A DNA stretch of 64,000 nucleotides from SZUA-430 sp034440355. Its GTDB lineage: Bacteria > Pseudomonadota > Alphaproteobacteria > Micropepsales > Micropepsaceae. The position numbers and the translations under genes are program-made. The stretch is from assembly GCA_034440355.1 (NCBI GenBank), contig JAWXBY010000014.1, positions 47,544-111,543 of the forward strand, written 5' to 3'. Below the pieces are notes generated by a model. It made no database searches. It was not told the DNA's origin and saw only the letters and a program-made list of their open reading frames with translations. This document shows, piece after piece, positions 25,084-33,757 of this stretch. The stretch's first letter is position 1. Every line of letters begins with the position of its first letter.

Positions 25084-25740
25084 CTATCGCTCAACCAAAT
25101 CGAACAGTTGCGGCAAGGTTCGCGCCGCCGTCAGCGATCCCTCGACCTTCGCTAGGCGCTGCGCGACGGCGTCATCCAGCGTGACGCGGCGCGCCAACAT
25201 CTGAAGCACGGTGTCAAAGCGCGCCTCAATCGCCGCGTTGCCCGGGCCTTCGCCGCGTTCGATTGTCGTGCCACGCGCACCACCCTCGACCACGAAACTC
25301 GCGGACTTCGCCTTGTGGCGAATCCGCAGCACGATCTTCCGTGCGGGCGAGCGCGTTTGGCGCGTGACGGCGTCTAGACCCAGCAACACCCAATCGGGTT
25401 CGAAGGCATCGTCGTCGCGCATGGGGAAGAGGAAATGCCCGCCCCAGCGGATGAGCGCGCGAATGGCCGGTTTCAAATCGCGCCCGATCGGAGTCAATTC
25501 ATAGACTTGGGCGCTGAACGGTGCGGGAAGAGAGACGCGTGCGACGACACCCGCCTCAATCAGCGCGTTCAGCCGCTCGGACAGCACGGTCGGGCTAACA
25601 CCGTTGAGCCGGGCCGCAAGGTCGCCGAAGCGCTTTTGCCCGAGCAGCAGTTCGCGAACGATCAAAAGCGTCCATCGCTCACCGACAATCTCGGCGGCGC
25701 GCGCAAGGGCGCAGAACTGAGCGTAGTGCGTTTTACTCAT
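25084..25740 (-). CDS. HxlR family regulator with C-terminal SCP2-like part
   Basis: A 218-residue winged-helix regulator. Residues 7-100 form the HxlR domain (CALARAAEIVGERWTLLIVR, RFGDLAARLNGVSPTVLSER, then a wing AQVYELTPIGR). The C-terminal 110 residues (VLRIRHKAKSASFVVEGG) resemble the sterol-carrier-like extension found in some HxlR proteins, which may sense a hydrophobic ligand. It is the last gene of a three-gene minus-strand operon with the membrane protein (18 bp gap) and the GFA protein. HxlR members often respond to reactive electrophiles, which would suit a GFA neighbour. A candidate operator is noted at 26648-26663. Confidence 0.85.
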   Translation of the reverse strand: MSKTHYAQFCALARAAEIVGERWTLLIVRELLLGQKRFGDLAARLNGVSPTVLSERLNALIEAGVVARVSLPAPFSAQVYELTPIGRDLKPAIRALIRWGGHFLFPMRDDDAFEPDWVLLGLDAVTRQTRSPARKIVLRIRHKAKSASFVVEGGARGTTIERGEGPGNAAIEARFDTVLQMLARRVTLDDAVAQRLAKVEGSLTAARTLPQLFDLVER

Positions 25741-25758
25741 GCGCGATGTTTGTGGACG

Positions 25759-26193
25759 TCACCTTCGGTATGCAAGCGCGATCAGAGGACCCACGATCAA
25801 GAATTGCAGCACGGTGAACGCCGTCTCCAGCATGAGATAGTCCGGCACCGACGACATGACGTTTTTGGCGGCGACCGCCAGCGTGGTGAACGACCACGAC
25901 AGAACCCCGATCGCCGCGCCATAGGTAAGTCCGTTCATAAGAAACGCACGGCCGCGCTCGGGAAACGCGCGCGGATAAACCCATGAAAACGCCAACGCCT
26001 GGATCACCATCGACAGAAAGCCGAACGGCACGATGACGTCGTCGCGGTACATTGAAAGCGCGTGATAGGCGTCGGCGAACACCACAAGGTGCCACACATA
26101 AGCGATCGGAAACGTGGGCACGAGATAGGCGGCGACGCCGAGCCAGAAGGCGCGGGCGCTCGCCGGTTGCTGCGCAATGCTGTGTGTCGTCAT
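25759..26193 (-). CDS. Four-helix membrane protein of unknown function
   Basis: A 144-residue integral membrane protein with four predicted helices: about 15-35 (WLGVAAYLVPTFPIAYVWHL), 52-72 (PFGFLSMVIQALAFSWVYP), 85-105 and 118-140. The motif YVWHLVVFADAYHALSMYRDD in the first loop looks conserved-like, but I cannot name the family. A gagg lies 9 bp before the ATG, within the 9 bp gap to the upstream GFA gene. The gene is clearly part of the GFA to HxlR operon. A role in export or membrane adaptation would be guesswork. Confidence 0.7.
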   Translation of the reverse strand: MTTHSIAQQPASARAFWLGVAAYLVPTFPIAYVWHLVVFADAYHALSMYRDDVIVPFGFLSMVIQALAFSWVYPRAFPERGRAFLMNGLTYGAAIGVLSWSFTTLAVAAKNVMSSVPDYLMLETAFTVLQFLIVGPLIALAYRR

Positions 26194-26202
26194 GCGTCGT
26201 CC

Positions 26203-26619
26203 TCAACCGCGCTGTGGACCTTGGGCGAAAGCCGGCACGCCGGCGGGCGCAACTGCATCCCATGCCGGGGCGCGCGACGCCCAAACGATCATCTGCGGCG
26301 CGAACAGGTTCGGATCGTCAAGCGTCGAGGCGCGCAGGAAGATCACGCCCGGCATACCCGCATTCTCCGACAAGACTCCCGCGCCGCAGGTGGGGCAAAA
26401 GCTGCGCTGCACATCGGCGCCGCTGCCGGCCTTCGAGTGATAGGCCTTGAGCTCGCCGGTGATCTTGATCGCGTTCTTGGCGAACCCCATCATCGCCGCG
26501 TGTCCGGCCGCACTCATCTTGCGGCAGTCGGTGCAATAGCACTTGGCCTGAAACATCGGCTCCGCATCGCCCTGATAGCGGACCGCCCCGCACAAACACT
26601 GCCCCGAAACCTTCATCAT
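26203..26619 (-). CDS. GFA (glutathione-dependent formaldehyde-activating-like) zinc protein
   Basis: A 138-residue Mss4-fold zinc protein of the GFA family. The zinc ligands are CLCG near the start, CYCTDC around residue 27, and FCPTCG around residue 74. Founding members were reported to speed the reaction of glutathione with formaldehyde, but most members have unknown roles. A gggagag lies well placed before the tandem ATGs (26619 or 26616). It heads the operon with the membrane protein and HxlR regulator, and is divergent from a second GFA gene. Confidence 0.88.
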   Translation of the reverse strand: MMKVSGQCLCGAVRYQGDAEPMFQAKCYCTDCRKMSAAGHAAMMGFAKNAIKITGELKAYHSKAGSGADVQRSFCPTCGAGVLSENAGMPGVIFLRASTLDDPNLFAPQMIVWASRAPAWDAVAPAGVPAFAQGPQRG

Positions 26620-26647
26620 CGCTCTCCCATCTTCGAACTACAAAAAA

Positions 26648-26663
26648 CGTAGTAGAGAGTACG
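26648..26663. promoter_or_regulatory. Candidate HxlR operator in the divergent GFA promoter
   Basis: CGTA-N8-TACG, with an outer cttcg/cgaag pair at 26631-26666 and an actac/gtagt pair at 26637-26653. It lies between two divergent GFA genes, one of which shares an operon with an HxlR regulator. HxlR proteins bind short spaced palindromes. The site is assigned by eye only. Confidence 0.35.
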
Positions 26664-26742
26664 AAGAACGGAGTCAATGTCGCAGCCTGGCGCCGTGCAG
26701 GTGGCCGTGCTATCGCCCGACGGCGTCGAACGGAGACTTCGT

Positions 26743-27165
26743 ATGTTGGAAGGTGGATGCCTGTGCGGCGCTGTCGCGTACAAAATCAGTGGTAAGCCGA
26801 TCATCGTTGCGCACTGCTATTGCCGTGACTGCCAACGCGTGAGCGGGGCGGGTCACATCACTGGCGCGATGTTTGCGGTCGAACAGATCGAGATCGCCGG
26901 CCGTATGAGCGAATACCAAAGCACCGGTGACAGCGGCAGCACGGTCTCGCACCTCTTCTGCGCCACCTGCAGCAGCCGGCTGTTCGGCAAGAACACCAAC
27001 ATGCCGGGCGTCATGACGGTCGCCTGCGGTACGCTCAACGATCCAAGCGCCCTGACGCCGCAAGTCGCCATCTTCGCCCGCAGCCGCCCGCACTGGGACG
27101 CCGTCGATCCGAACGTGCAGTCTTTCGACGCGCAACCCAGTTGGAAACCGTCAGACGGCACGTAG
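26743..27165 (+). CDS. Second GFA family zinc protein
   Basis: A 140-residue GFA/Mss4-fold protein with CLCG (from residue 6), CYCRDC (about 28) and FCATCS (about 76) as zinc ligands. It is clearly related to the divergent neighbour (shared VSGAGH/MSAAGH, GKNTNMPGV/SENAGMPGV, and TLNDP/TLDDP blocks). The ATG at 26743 has ggag about 8-11 bp upstream and gives the family's normal start; an in-frame ATG at 26677 would add 22 atypical residues. The two genes share a 123-bp promoter region, probably by duplication and inversion. Confidence 0.88.
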   Translation: MLEGGCLCGAVAYKISGKPIIVAHCYCRDCQRVSGAGHITGAMFAVEQIEIAGRMSEYQSTGDSGSTVSHLFCATCSSRLFGKNTNMPGVMTVACGTLNDPSALTPQVAIFARSRPHWDAVDPNVQSFDAQPSWKPSDGT

Positions 27166-27215
27166 CGAGCATCCGGTCGCAGCCGCTCTCTGCACGTTGA
27201 AGCCTGGCAAACAAT

Positions 27216-27230
27216 GTTCTATATTTGTTC
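27216..27230. promoter_or_regulatory. Candidate LexA (SOS) box
   Basis: GTTCTATATTTGTTC is an exact match to GTTC-N7-GTTC, the established LexA-binding pattern of alphaproteobacteria. It lies 160 bp before the recQ start in a 224-bp intergenic region and is followed by AT-rich sequence suited to a promoter. This suggests DNA-damage control of recQ. Confidence 0.6.
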
Positions 27231-27389
27231 CATACAAACAAATCCAGGGGAAACCTCCCCGCACTTTGTGACGGACGTGGCGGATGCGTGACGGATCAAA
27301 AACGGCAAAACATCAGCAATATCAATCACGTGACGCCGTGACGGATAGGATTACATCGCACACTACAACCGCAACTTTAGGTTGAGGCG

Positions 27390-29321
27390 ATGGCGGCGTT
27401 CCGGATGGCTGAGAAGAGTGGGGCAGGCTATAGCCAGGGCTCAGCCTTACACGCGCTCAAACGCCCGGTCCCCGCGATGTCGCTCGCCGAAGTCGTGCCT
27501 GATCCGAAGTATCAGGTCCTGAAAGACGTCTTCGGTTTCGACGGCTTTAGGCCCGGGCAGGAGCGGGTGGTCGACGCGCTGCTCGCCGGCCGCAACGTGC
27601 TCACCGTGATGCCGACCGGCGCCGGCAAGTCGCTCTGCTTCCAGGTGCCGGCGCTGGTGCTCGGCGGGCTCACCGTCGTCGTCTCGCCGCTCATCGCCTT
27701 GATGCAGGATCAGGTCGCGGCGCTGCGCCTCGCGGGCGTCGCGGCCGACGCGATCAACTCCGCCCAAGACCGCGACGCGAACGTCGCCGCGTGGCAGCGC
27801 GCGGCCGCGGGCGAGACGCGCTTGCTCTATCTCTCGCCCGAACGGCTGATGACGGATCGCATGCTGGCCGCACTCGGCCGTCTCGACGTGCGCCTCATCG
27901 CCATCGACGAGGCGCATTGCGTCTCGCAATGGGGACCGGCCTTCCGACCGGAGTATCAGATGCTCGCGCGGCTCGGCGACATGTTCCCGCGCACGCCGAT
28001 GGTGGCGCTCACCGCGACGGCGGATGAGGCCACGCGCGCCGACATCGCGCTCCAACTCTTCCACGACAAGGTCGAAACGTTCGTGCTGGGCTTCGACCGC
28101 CCGAACATCGCGCTGACGGTCGAGGCGAAGCGCGAATGGAAACGCCAGATGCTGGCCTTCGCCGCGCGCCACAAGGGCAAGAGCGGCATCGTCTATTGCC
28201 TCTCACGCAAACGCACGGAAGAAGCGGCGATCACGCTCGCCGAAGCCGGCTTCAAGGCGCGCATGTACCACGCCGGCATGGACAAAGACGCGCGCGAGGC
28301 CAGCCAAAACGCCTTCATGACCGAGCCCGGCATCGTCATGGCCGCGACCATCGCCTTCGGCATGGGCATCGACAAACCCGACGTGCGCTTCGTCTTCCAC
28401 GCCGACTTACCCGGCAGCCTCGAGGCCTACTATCAGGAATTCGGCCGCGCCGGCCGCGACGGCAAACCGGCCGAGGCGCACATGCTCTTCGGCCTCGCCG
28501 ACATCCGCATGCGCCGCATGTTCATCGACGAAGAAGACTCTGACGCCGACCGCAAGCGCCGCGAACACCAACGCCTGGGCGCGCTGCTCGGCTTCTGCGA
28601 AGCCTCCAGCTGCCGCCGCCAAATCCTGCTGCGCTATTTCGGGGAACGGGGCGAGCCGTGCGGCAACTGCGACGCCTGCACCACGCCCGTCGCGATGATC
28701 GACGCGACCGACGACGCCCGCCTCGCTCTCGCCGCCGTGCAAGCGACAGGCGGCCGCTATGGCGCCGGCCACATCGTCGACGTGTTGGTCGGCGGCCTAA
28801 CGGAGAAGGTCACGCGCGCTCGTCACGACGCGCTCGAAGCCTTCAACAAAGGCCACCACCGCAAACGCGAGGAGTGGCAATCGCTCACCCGCCAACTCGT
28901 CGCCGGCGATTACCTGACGGTGGACATGCAAGGCTACGGCGGCCTCAGCATGACGCCAAAGGGCCGCGCCCTCCTCGCCGGCAAAGGCACCTTCGACTTC
29001 CGCCCGCCCGGCAAACCCAAGCGCGCCGAACGCATCGCCCGCGAAGCCGCGAGTGTCAGCAGCGACATCGACGCCTCGCTCCTCACCACGCTCAAACAAC
29101 TGCGTCTGCGCATCGCAAAGGAACGCGGCGTCGCCGCCTATCTCATCTTCTCCGACAAAAGCCTGATCGACATGGCCGACCGCAAACCGCGCACGACGGA
29201 CGCGTTCGCCGAGATCCACGGCGTCGGCGCCGCAAAGCTGAAAGAGTTCGCGCACACATTCCTAGACGCCATCCGCGCCCACGAAGAACGCGCTGACGCT
29301 GCGGCATCTGCCATTACCTGA
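27390..29321 (+). CDS. recQ: RecQ ATP-dependent DNA helicase
   Basis: A 643-residue 3'-5' superfamily 2 helicase used in recombination repair and fork restart. Helicase motifs run in order: motif I TGAGKS (near 77), Ia SPLIALMQDQ, II DEAH (near 172), III LTATAD, then IV-VI with GRAGRDGKPAEA. The RecQ C-terminal zinc site has C...CGNCDAC (near 425), a winged helix follows, and an HRDC domain closes the protein (about 560-630). A gttgagg lies before ATG 27390; ATG 27477 is an alternative start nearer the conserved core. A candidate LexA box lies upstream. The thioesterase gene starts 6 bp after the stop. Confidence 0.95.
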   Translation: MAAFRMAEKSGAGYSQGSALHALKRPVPAMSLAEVVPDPKYQVLKDVFGFDGFRPGQERVVDALLAGRNVLTVMPTGAGKSLCFQVPALVLGGLTVVVSPLIALMQDQVAALRLAGVAADAINSAQDRDANVAAWQRAAAGETRLLYLSPERLMTDRMLAALGRLDVRLIAIDEAHCVSQWGPAFRPEYQMLARLGDMFPRTPMVALTATADEATRADIALQLFHDKVETFVLGFDRPNIALTVEAKREWKRQMLAFAARHKGKSGIVYCLSRKRTEEAAITLAEAGFKARMYHAGMDKDAREASQNAFMTEPGIVMAATIAFGMGIDKPDVRFVFHADLPGSLEAYYQEFGRAGRDGKPAEAHMLFGLADIRMRRMFIDEEDSDADRKRREHQRLGALLGFCEASSCRRQILLRYFGERGEPCGNCDACTTPVAMIDATDDARLALAAVQATGGRYGAGHIVDVLVGGLTEKVTRARHDALEAFNKGHHRKREEWQSLTRQLVAGDYLTVDMQGYGGLSMTPKGRALLAGKGTFDFRPPGKPKRAERIAREAASVSSDIDASLLTTLKQLRLRIAKERGVAAYLIFSDKSLIDMADRKPRTTDAFAEIHGVGAAKLKEFAHTFLDAIRAHEERADAAASAIT

Positions 29322-29327
29322 GACATC

Positions 29328-30209
29328 ATGGACAAGACCGAACCACGCATGAATATTCAACGCATCCCGACATTCGAAACTGAGACAGCGTTGAAAGCCA
29401 TGCACCCGCTCGACCAAGCCACGGCCCTAGAGAAATTAGCCCCCGAACGCCTCGCCGGCCGCACAACCTCGCACTACACCAACATGGGCGGCATGTTCGG
29501 CGGCTTCACCGCAGCAGTGTTGATGCGCGCGGTGATGGAAGACGACCGCCGCCAAGGCGCGCCGATCGCGCTCACCGTCAACTACTGCGCCGCCCTCACC
29601 GAAGGCGACTTCGAAATCGCCTGCCGCGAACGCCGCACCGGAAAATCGACGCAACACTGGTCGCTCGAACTCACGCAGTCCGGCAAGGTCGCCGCCACCG
29701 CCAGCGTCGTCTGCGGCATGCGCCGCGAAGTCTGGTCGCACGTCACCGCGCACCCGCCGGCAATCGCACCCGCCGACCAAGTCCCGGTGTTCGACTTCGG
29801 CAACCGGTTCGGCTGGCTGTCGAGCTACGAGATGCGCTTCGCGAAAGGCGAGGTCGACTTCACGTCCCGCGAACCGAACGCCAACCTGCGCGAACCCGTC
29901 ACGCAAGTCTGGATGCGCGACAAACCAAACCGCCCCCTCGACTACGTGTCGCTGGCCGCGCTCAGCGACGCCTTCATCATCCGCGCCTTCGTCGTCCGCA
30001 ATGTCTTCGTCCCCGTCGGCACTGTGTCCCTGACGACCTTCTTCCACGCCGGCGAAGACCAGATGAAGGCCCAAGGGAGCGACCCGTTGCTCGGCCACGC
30101 CACCGCCCATATTTTCGCCGGCGGCTTCTTCGACCAAGCCGCGGAATTGTGGGGCAAAGACGGCCGCCTGCTTGCGACCTCGACGCAGATCGTGTGGTAT
30201 AAGGAATAG
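29328..30209 (+). CDS. TesB-like acyl-CoA thioesterase (double hotdog)
   Basis: A 293-residue protein of the double-hotdog acyl-CoA thioesterase family, expected to hydrolyse acyl-CoA esters in the cytoplasm. The first hotdog contains TNMGGMFGGFTAAVLMRAV and the second LSDAFIIRAFVVRN with LTTFFHA. AGGFFDQAAELWGKDGRLLATS is the usual closing strand pair. It starts 6 bp after recQ and its stop abuts the next ATG, so all three may share one transcript. The physiological substrate is unknown. Confidence 0.83.
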   Translation: MDKTEPRMNIQRIPTFETETALKAMHPLDQATALEKLAPERLAGRTTSHYTNMGGMFGGFTAAVLMRAVMEDDRRQGAPIALTVNYCAALTEGDFEIACRERRTGKSTQHWSLELTQSGKVAATASVVCGMRREVWSHVTAHPPAIAPADQVPVFDFGNRFGWLSSYEMRFAKGEVDFTSREPNANLREPVTQVWMRDKPNRPLDYVSLAALSDAFIIRAFVVRNVFVPVGTVSLTTFFHAGEDQMKAQGSDPLLGHATAHIFAGGFFDQAAELWGKDGRLLATSTQIVWYKE

Positions 30210-30452
30210 ATGAGCGAAACACCGCCCGACCGCCTGGCCGCCTCGCCGGGCAGCCCTTACTACGACGAAGCCCTGCTGACGCGCGGCGTCGGCATCCGCT
30301 TCAACGGCGTCGAAAAAACCAACGTCGAAGAATACTGCGTCTCCGAAGGCTGGGTGCGCCTGGCCGTCGGCACCGGCCGCGACCGCAAGGGCAACCCCAT
30401 GACCATCAAGCTCAAGGGCAAAGTCGAACCCTACTTCAAAGAAGAAGCCTAA
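30210..30452 (+). CDS. DUF3297 family protein
   Basis: An 80-residue protein matching the small DUF3297 family (PPDRLAASPGSPYYDE, GIRFNGVEKTNVEEYC, GTGRDRKGNPMTIKLKG). Its function is unknown; the length and N-terminal pattern are typical. Its ATG directly follows the stop of the thioesterase gene, so translation is probably coupled. Its end overlaps the end of the facing phenylalanine hydroxylase gene by 4 bp. Confidence 0.88.
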   Translation: MSETPPDRLAASPGSPYYDEALLTRGVGIRFNGVEKTNVEEYCVSEGWVRLAVGTGRDRKGNPMTIKLKGKVEPYFKEEA

Positions 30453-31321
30453 GCCGAAGCCCGATGCGACCCCGGCTGATACCGGTGCGTCCCCCGATGA
30501 TGCAGCTTGTCGGTGGGAAGAATGGTCCCAGGCTCAAACGTAGGCCCAACCTTCAGCTTCCCGTAAAGCGGCCCAAAATCCTTATACGTCTCCTGAAACA
30601 ACTGATCGAAGGAGTTGATGACAAAATAGCTCTCTTGAAAATCGTCGATCCGGTACTTCGTGCGCATCACGCGCTCAAGATCAAATCCGATCCGGTTAGG
30701 CGATCCATCCTCGACCGAGTACACGGACTCCGCGCTCGACGAGGCGATCCCCGAACCGAAGATCCGCAAACCCTCAGGCTTCGCGATCAACCCGAACTCA
30801 ACGGTATACCAATAGAGCCGCGCCAAGTTCGTCAATGCCCCAAGCCCCTGCGCCCGCAAGCCACCCTTGCCGTACGCCTCCATGTAATCGGCAAACACCG
30901 GCAACGCGAGCATCGGCACATGACCGAACACGTCGTGAAAAACATCCGGCTCTTCGATATAATCCAACTGATCCGGCCGGCGAATAAACTGCCCCGCCGG
31001 AAAGCGCCGGTTGGCCAAGTGGTCGAAGAAAATTTCATCCGGCACCAGCGACGGCACCGCCACCACCCGCCAGCGCGTCAGTTTGTAGAGTTCGTCCGAC
31101 AACCGCTCCATATCCGGAATCTGTTCGTCGCCGATCTTCAGCGCCTTGAGCCCGTGCAGAAACTCGTCGCAAGCCCGCCCCGGCAGAATCTTCTCCATCC
31201 GCCGGTAAAGCGTCCGCCACGTCGCGTGCTCCTCACGCGTATAGCGGTCCCAATGCTGATCAATGGTGAAGTCGGCGCGAATCTCCGGATGCCGCGCCCG
31301 GTGCTGCTCAATGGAGGGCAT
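30449..31321 (-). CDS. phhA: Phenylalanine 4-monooxygenase
   Basis: A 290-residue pterin-dependent hydroxylase turning phenylalanine into tyrosine. The iron ligands are visible: H129 and H134 in FHDVFGHVP, and E175 in YWYTVEFGL. The chain has the catalytic domain only, as usual in bacteria. I chose ATG 31321 because aaggtgg lies just before it; the GTG 9 bp upstream has no such site. It is the last minus-strand gene of the block, 111 bp after the creatininase-like gene. No pterin dehydratase (phhB) or homogentisate-pathway gene lies beside it, so tyrosine may feed elsewhere. Confidence 0.94.
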   Translation of the reverse strand: MPSIEQHRARHPEIRADFTIDQHWDRYTREEHATWRTLYRRMEKILPGRACDEFLHGLKALKIGDEQIPDMERLSDELYKLTRWRVVAVPSLVPDEIFFDHLANRRFPAGQFIRRPDQLDYIEEPDVFHDVFGHVPMLALPVFADYMEAYGKGGLRAQGLGALTNLARLYWYTVEFGLIAKPEGLRIFGSGIASSSAESVYSVEDGSPNRIGFDLERVMRTKYRIDDFQESYFVINSFDQLFQETYKDFGPLYGKLKVGPTFEPGTILPTDKLHHRGTHRYQPGSHRASA

Positions 31322-31432
31322 TTCTGCCACCTTGGTGTCGCGCCGGCGCCGGCAATGCGCTGCGGGCCGCGCGAAAGATTGATGTCTGAAGCCAATGTAG
31401 CAACCGCGACCGGCGTTCTCAACCGGCGCCGT

Positions 31433-32188
31433 TCAGCCCCGCAAAGCCTCGTCCACGGCGACCGCCAGCGCCTCTGCCATGACGGCAAAGCTTGCCGCGC
31501 CCTCGGCCGCCGTTGCGCGCTGCGGATAACCGAAATAAGCCTCAGGCCCGCCCGCTTCGTGAAACGTCTTCGCGCCCTTGGCGAACGCCTCGGTCAAGCT
31601 CGCCGGATTGTCGGCCAACGCGCGCCGCGCTGCCTCGTCGACCAAATCCGGCCGCGCAGCCATGACAAGGCTCGTCTCATACTGCCCCGCATGACACGCG
31701 CCTGACTGAAACTCGGCCGTCAAAGTCTGCGCCAACTTGCGCCGCGTGAAATCGGGGAAAGCCACCGGCAATCCCAGCGCGACAATCTCGTCCGCCGCCT
31801 CGCGAAGCATCGCCACATTCGCCGGATCGAAATGACTGTTGGCGAGCGCGAGACACGCAAACCCTTGAGCTTTCAAACCGCGCGCGATGTCGATCAACAA
31901 AGCCTTCGCCGTCGCCGTTCCGATCGTGATCGTCCCCGGAAATGCCTCGGCATAATTCGCCGGCGCATAGGCCAGCGCCGGCAGCACCGTCGCCGCATAC
32001 CCGCGCTCGGCGAGCAAGGGCAGGGCATGCGCCGCCATCCCCTCGCTGATCAGCACATCCGTGTTGAGCGGCAGATGCGGTCCATGCGCCTCGGTCGCGC
32101 CGCACGGCAGAATGGCGACGACGGGTTTGCCCGCCTTCAGCGCATCGCGCACCGCGGTCCAAGCGTTGTCGCCGAAAGCAGGCTTCAT
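31433..32188 (-). CDS. Creatininase family amidohydrolase-like protein
   Basis: A 251-residue member of the creatininase/MftE family of metal-dependent amide hydrolases. Family motifs are LPCGATEAHGPHLPLNTD (E and H metal ligands), ANSHFDPANVAMLREAAD and SGACHAGQYETSLVM. Its ATG overlaps the stop of the upstream CoA ligase by 4 bp, so it belongs to the same operon. In this setting it may hydrolyse an amide or lactam arising during 2-aminobenzoyl-CoA breakdown, but this is inference. A true creatininase or mycofactocin role is unlikely without partner genes. Confidence 0.82.
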   Translation of the reverse strand: MKPAFGDNAWTAVRDALKAGKPVVAILPCGATEAHGPHLPLNTDVLISEGMAAHALPLLAERGYAATVLPALAYAPANYAEAFPGTITIGTATAKALLIDIARGLKAQGFACLALANSHFDPANVAMLREAADEIVALGLPVAFPDFTRRKLAQTLTAEFQSGACHAGQYETSLVMAARPDLVDEAARRALADNPASLTEAFAKGAKTFHEAGGPEAYFGYPQRATAAEGAASFAVMAEALAVAVDEALRG

Positions 32189-33747
32189 CCGTGTTCCGCC
32201 TTCAGCTTCTTGCGATCGACCTTGTCGCGATCATTGCGGGGCAGAGGTTTGTCGACGAACCTCACCCAATGCGGCGCCTTGTACCGCGCGAGCTTGACCT
32301 TGGCGAACGCGATCAGGTCGGCCTCGCTCGCCGCGCGCTCCGTCTTCAGAACGACAACGGCAAGCGGCTTCTCAAGCCCCGCATCGTCGCGCCGCCCGAC
32401 CACACAGCACTCGCGCACCGCCTCATGCTGCATCAGACAATTCTCGACCTCCAGAGGGCTCACATAAATGCCGCCGCTCTTGATCAAATCGTCGCCGCGT
32501 CCCTCATAGTGCCAATAGCCGTCGGAATCCTGCCGGAATTTATCGCCGCTGACGATCCAGCCGCCGCGCAGATGTTCCTTCGATTTCTCATAGGCGCCGT
32601 GATAGTGCGTCGCCGCAGAATCCCCCTTGAGCCACAGCGTCCCCACATCGCCCTGCGAAACGGCAGCGCCGTCATCATCGACGAGTTTCGCCTCATACCC
32701 CGGCACCAGCTTGCCCAGACTCCCCGGCCGAATGTCGCCCGGCCGGTTGCTGATATAGATGTGAAAACTTTCTGCGCTGCCGATCCCATCGATGATCGGC
32801 ACGCCGAACGCGCGGTCCCAGCGCTCGTGCAGCTCGCGCGGCAACGCCTCTCCGGCGCTCCACATAAAGCGCACGCTCGACAGATCGCGCCGCGCACCGT
32901 CCGGCGCCTGCAGCATCTTGTTGATCAACGTCGGCACGCTCGTGAACACCGTCGGCTTGTGCTTTGCGATCAGTTCGAACAGCAACTCCGGCGTCGGTTG
33001 CTCACGGAACAAAACGGTCGTCCCGCCGACGGCGAACGGAAACATCACATTCGTGCCCGTCGCATACCCGAAGAACAACCGCGGCCCTGAAATCGTGACG
33101 TCGCTCTCGCGCATACCGATGAAGCGCTTGGCATAGACCTCGGTGTTGAACGGGAAATGAAAGTGGCAATGCACCGCCCCCTTGCTTTGCCCCGTCGTGC
33201 CGCTGGTGAAAAGCCAAACGGCAGGATCGTCCTTGCGCGTCGGCCACGGCTCGGCACCGGCCTTCGGCTCGCGTAACATCCAAGCATCGAACGACGGATG
33301 ACCGCCGGTGTCGCGAGCCGCCGCGATGACATTGTCGCGTCCGCAATGACGCGTATTGGCGAGCGCGGCATCGAACGCCGGCAAACTCTGCTCGTCGACG
33401 AAGGCAAACTGCGGCTTCACATATTCCAAGTAATACGAGTAATCGGCTGCAGGCAGCAGCGGGTTGATCTGCGTAACGACCGCCCCCGCCTTGATCGCGC
33501 CGAACCACGCATAAACAAACTCCGGCCGGTCTGCCATGCACACGAGCACGCGCTGCTCCGGCAACAAGCCGTCGCCGACGAGATTGCGCGCAACGCGCAT
33601 GACGTTCTCGGCGACCTCGGCATAGGTGATCGCGCGGCCTTCGAAATGGATGGCTACTTTCGCTCCGCGCCCCGCCTCGATATTCGAGAAGACAAAATAG
33701 TCCGCCATGTTGAACGCGTCAGGAAACGTCGGCGGCTGATACGTCAT
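32185..33747 (-). CDS. Benzoate/2-aminobenzoate-CoA ligase family enzyme
   Basis: A 520-residue AMP-forming acyl-CoA ligase. The ATP signature LFTSGTTGQSKGAVHCH lies near residue 180, followed by GPRLFFGYATG, the hallmark of the benzoate-CoA ligase group, then FMWSAGEALP, VSGDKF and the hinge GRGDDLIKSGGIYVSP. These place it with benzoate, 4-hydroxybenzoate and 2-aminobenzoate ligases. The ATG at 33747 has gaggtgag upstream. It sits between the SDR and creatininase genes and faces away from the aminobenzoyl-CoA monooxygenase operon, so 2-aminobenzoate (anthranilate) is the best substrate guess; benzoate or salicylate remain possible. Confidence 0.87.
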   Translation of the reverse strand: MTYQPPTFPDAFNMADYFVFSNIEAGRGAKVAIHFEGRAITYAEVAENVMRVARNLVGDGLLPEQRVLVCMADRPEFVYAWFGAIKAGAVVTQINPLLPAADYSYYLEYVKPQFAFVDEQSLPAFDAALANTRHCGRDNVIAAARDTGGHPSFDAWMLREPKAGAEPWPTRKDDPAVWLFTSGTTGQSKGAVHCHFHFPFNTEVYAKRFIGMRESDVTISGPRLFFGYATGTNVMFPFAVGGTTVLFREQPTPELLFELIAKHKPTVFTSVPTLINKMLQAPDGARRDLSSVRFMWSAGEALPRELHERWDRAFGVPIIDGIGSAESFHIYISNRPGDIRPGSLGKLVPGYEAKLVDDDGAAVSQGDVGTLWLKGDSAATHYHGAYEKSKEHLRGGWIVSGDKFRQDSDGYWHYEGRGDDLIKSGGIYVSPLEVENCLMQHEAVRECCVVGRRDDAGLEKPLAVVVLKTERAASEADLIAFAKVKLARYKAPHWVRFVDKPLPRNDRDKVDRKKLKAEHG

Positions 33748-33757
33748 CTCGCTCACC

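Noticed and set aside
24929..25204. A 91-codon frame before the HxlR gene
   Set aside because: Its second half overlaps the HxlR coding region antisense and the translation has no recognisable feature.
31433..32188. Creatininase-like gene as mycofactocin mftE
   Set aside because: No mycofactocin precursor, radical SAM or other mft gene is present, and operon context points to aromatic breakdown.
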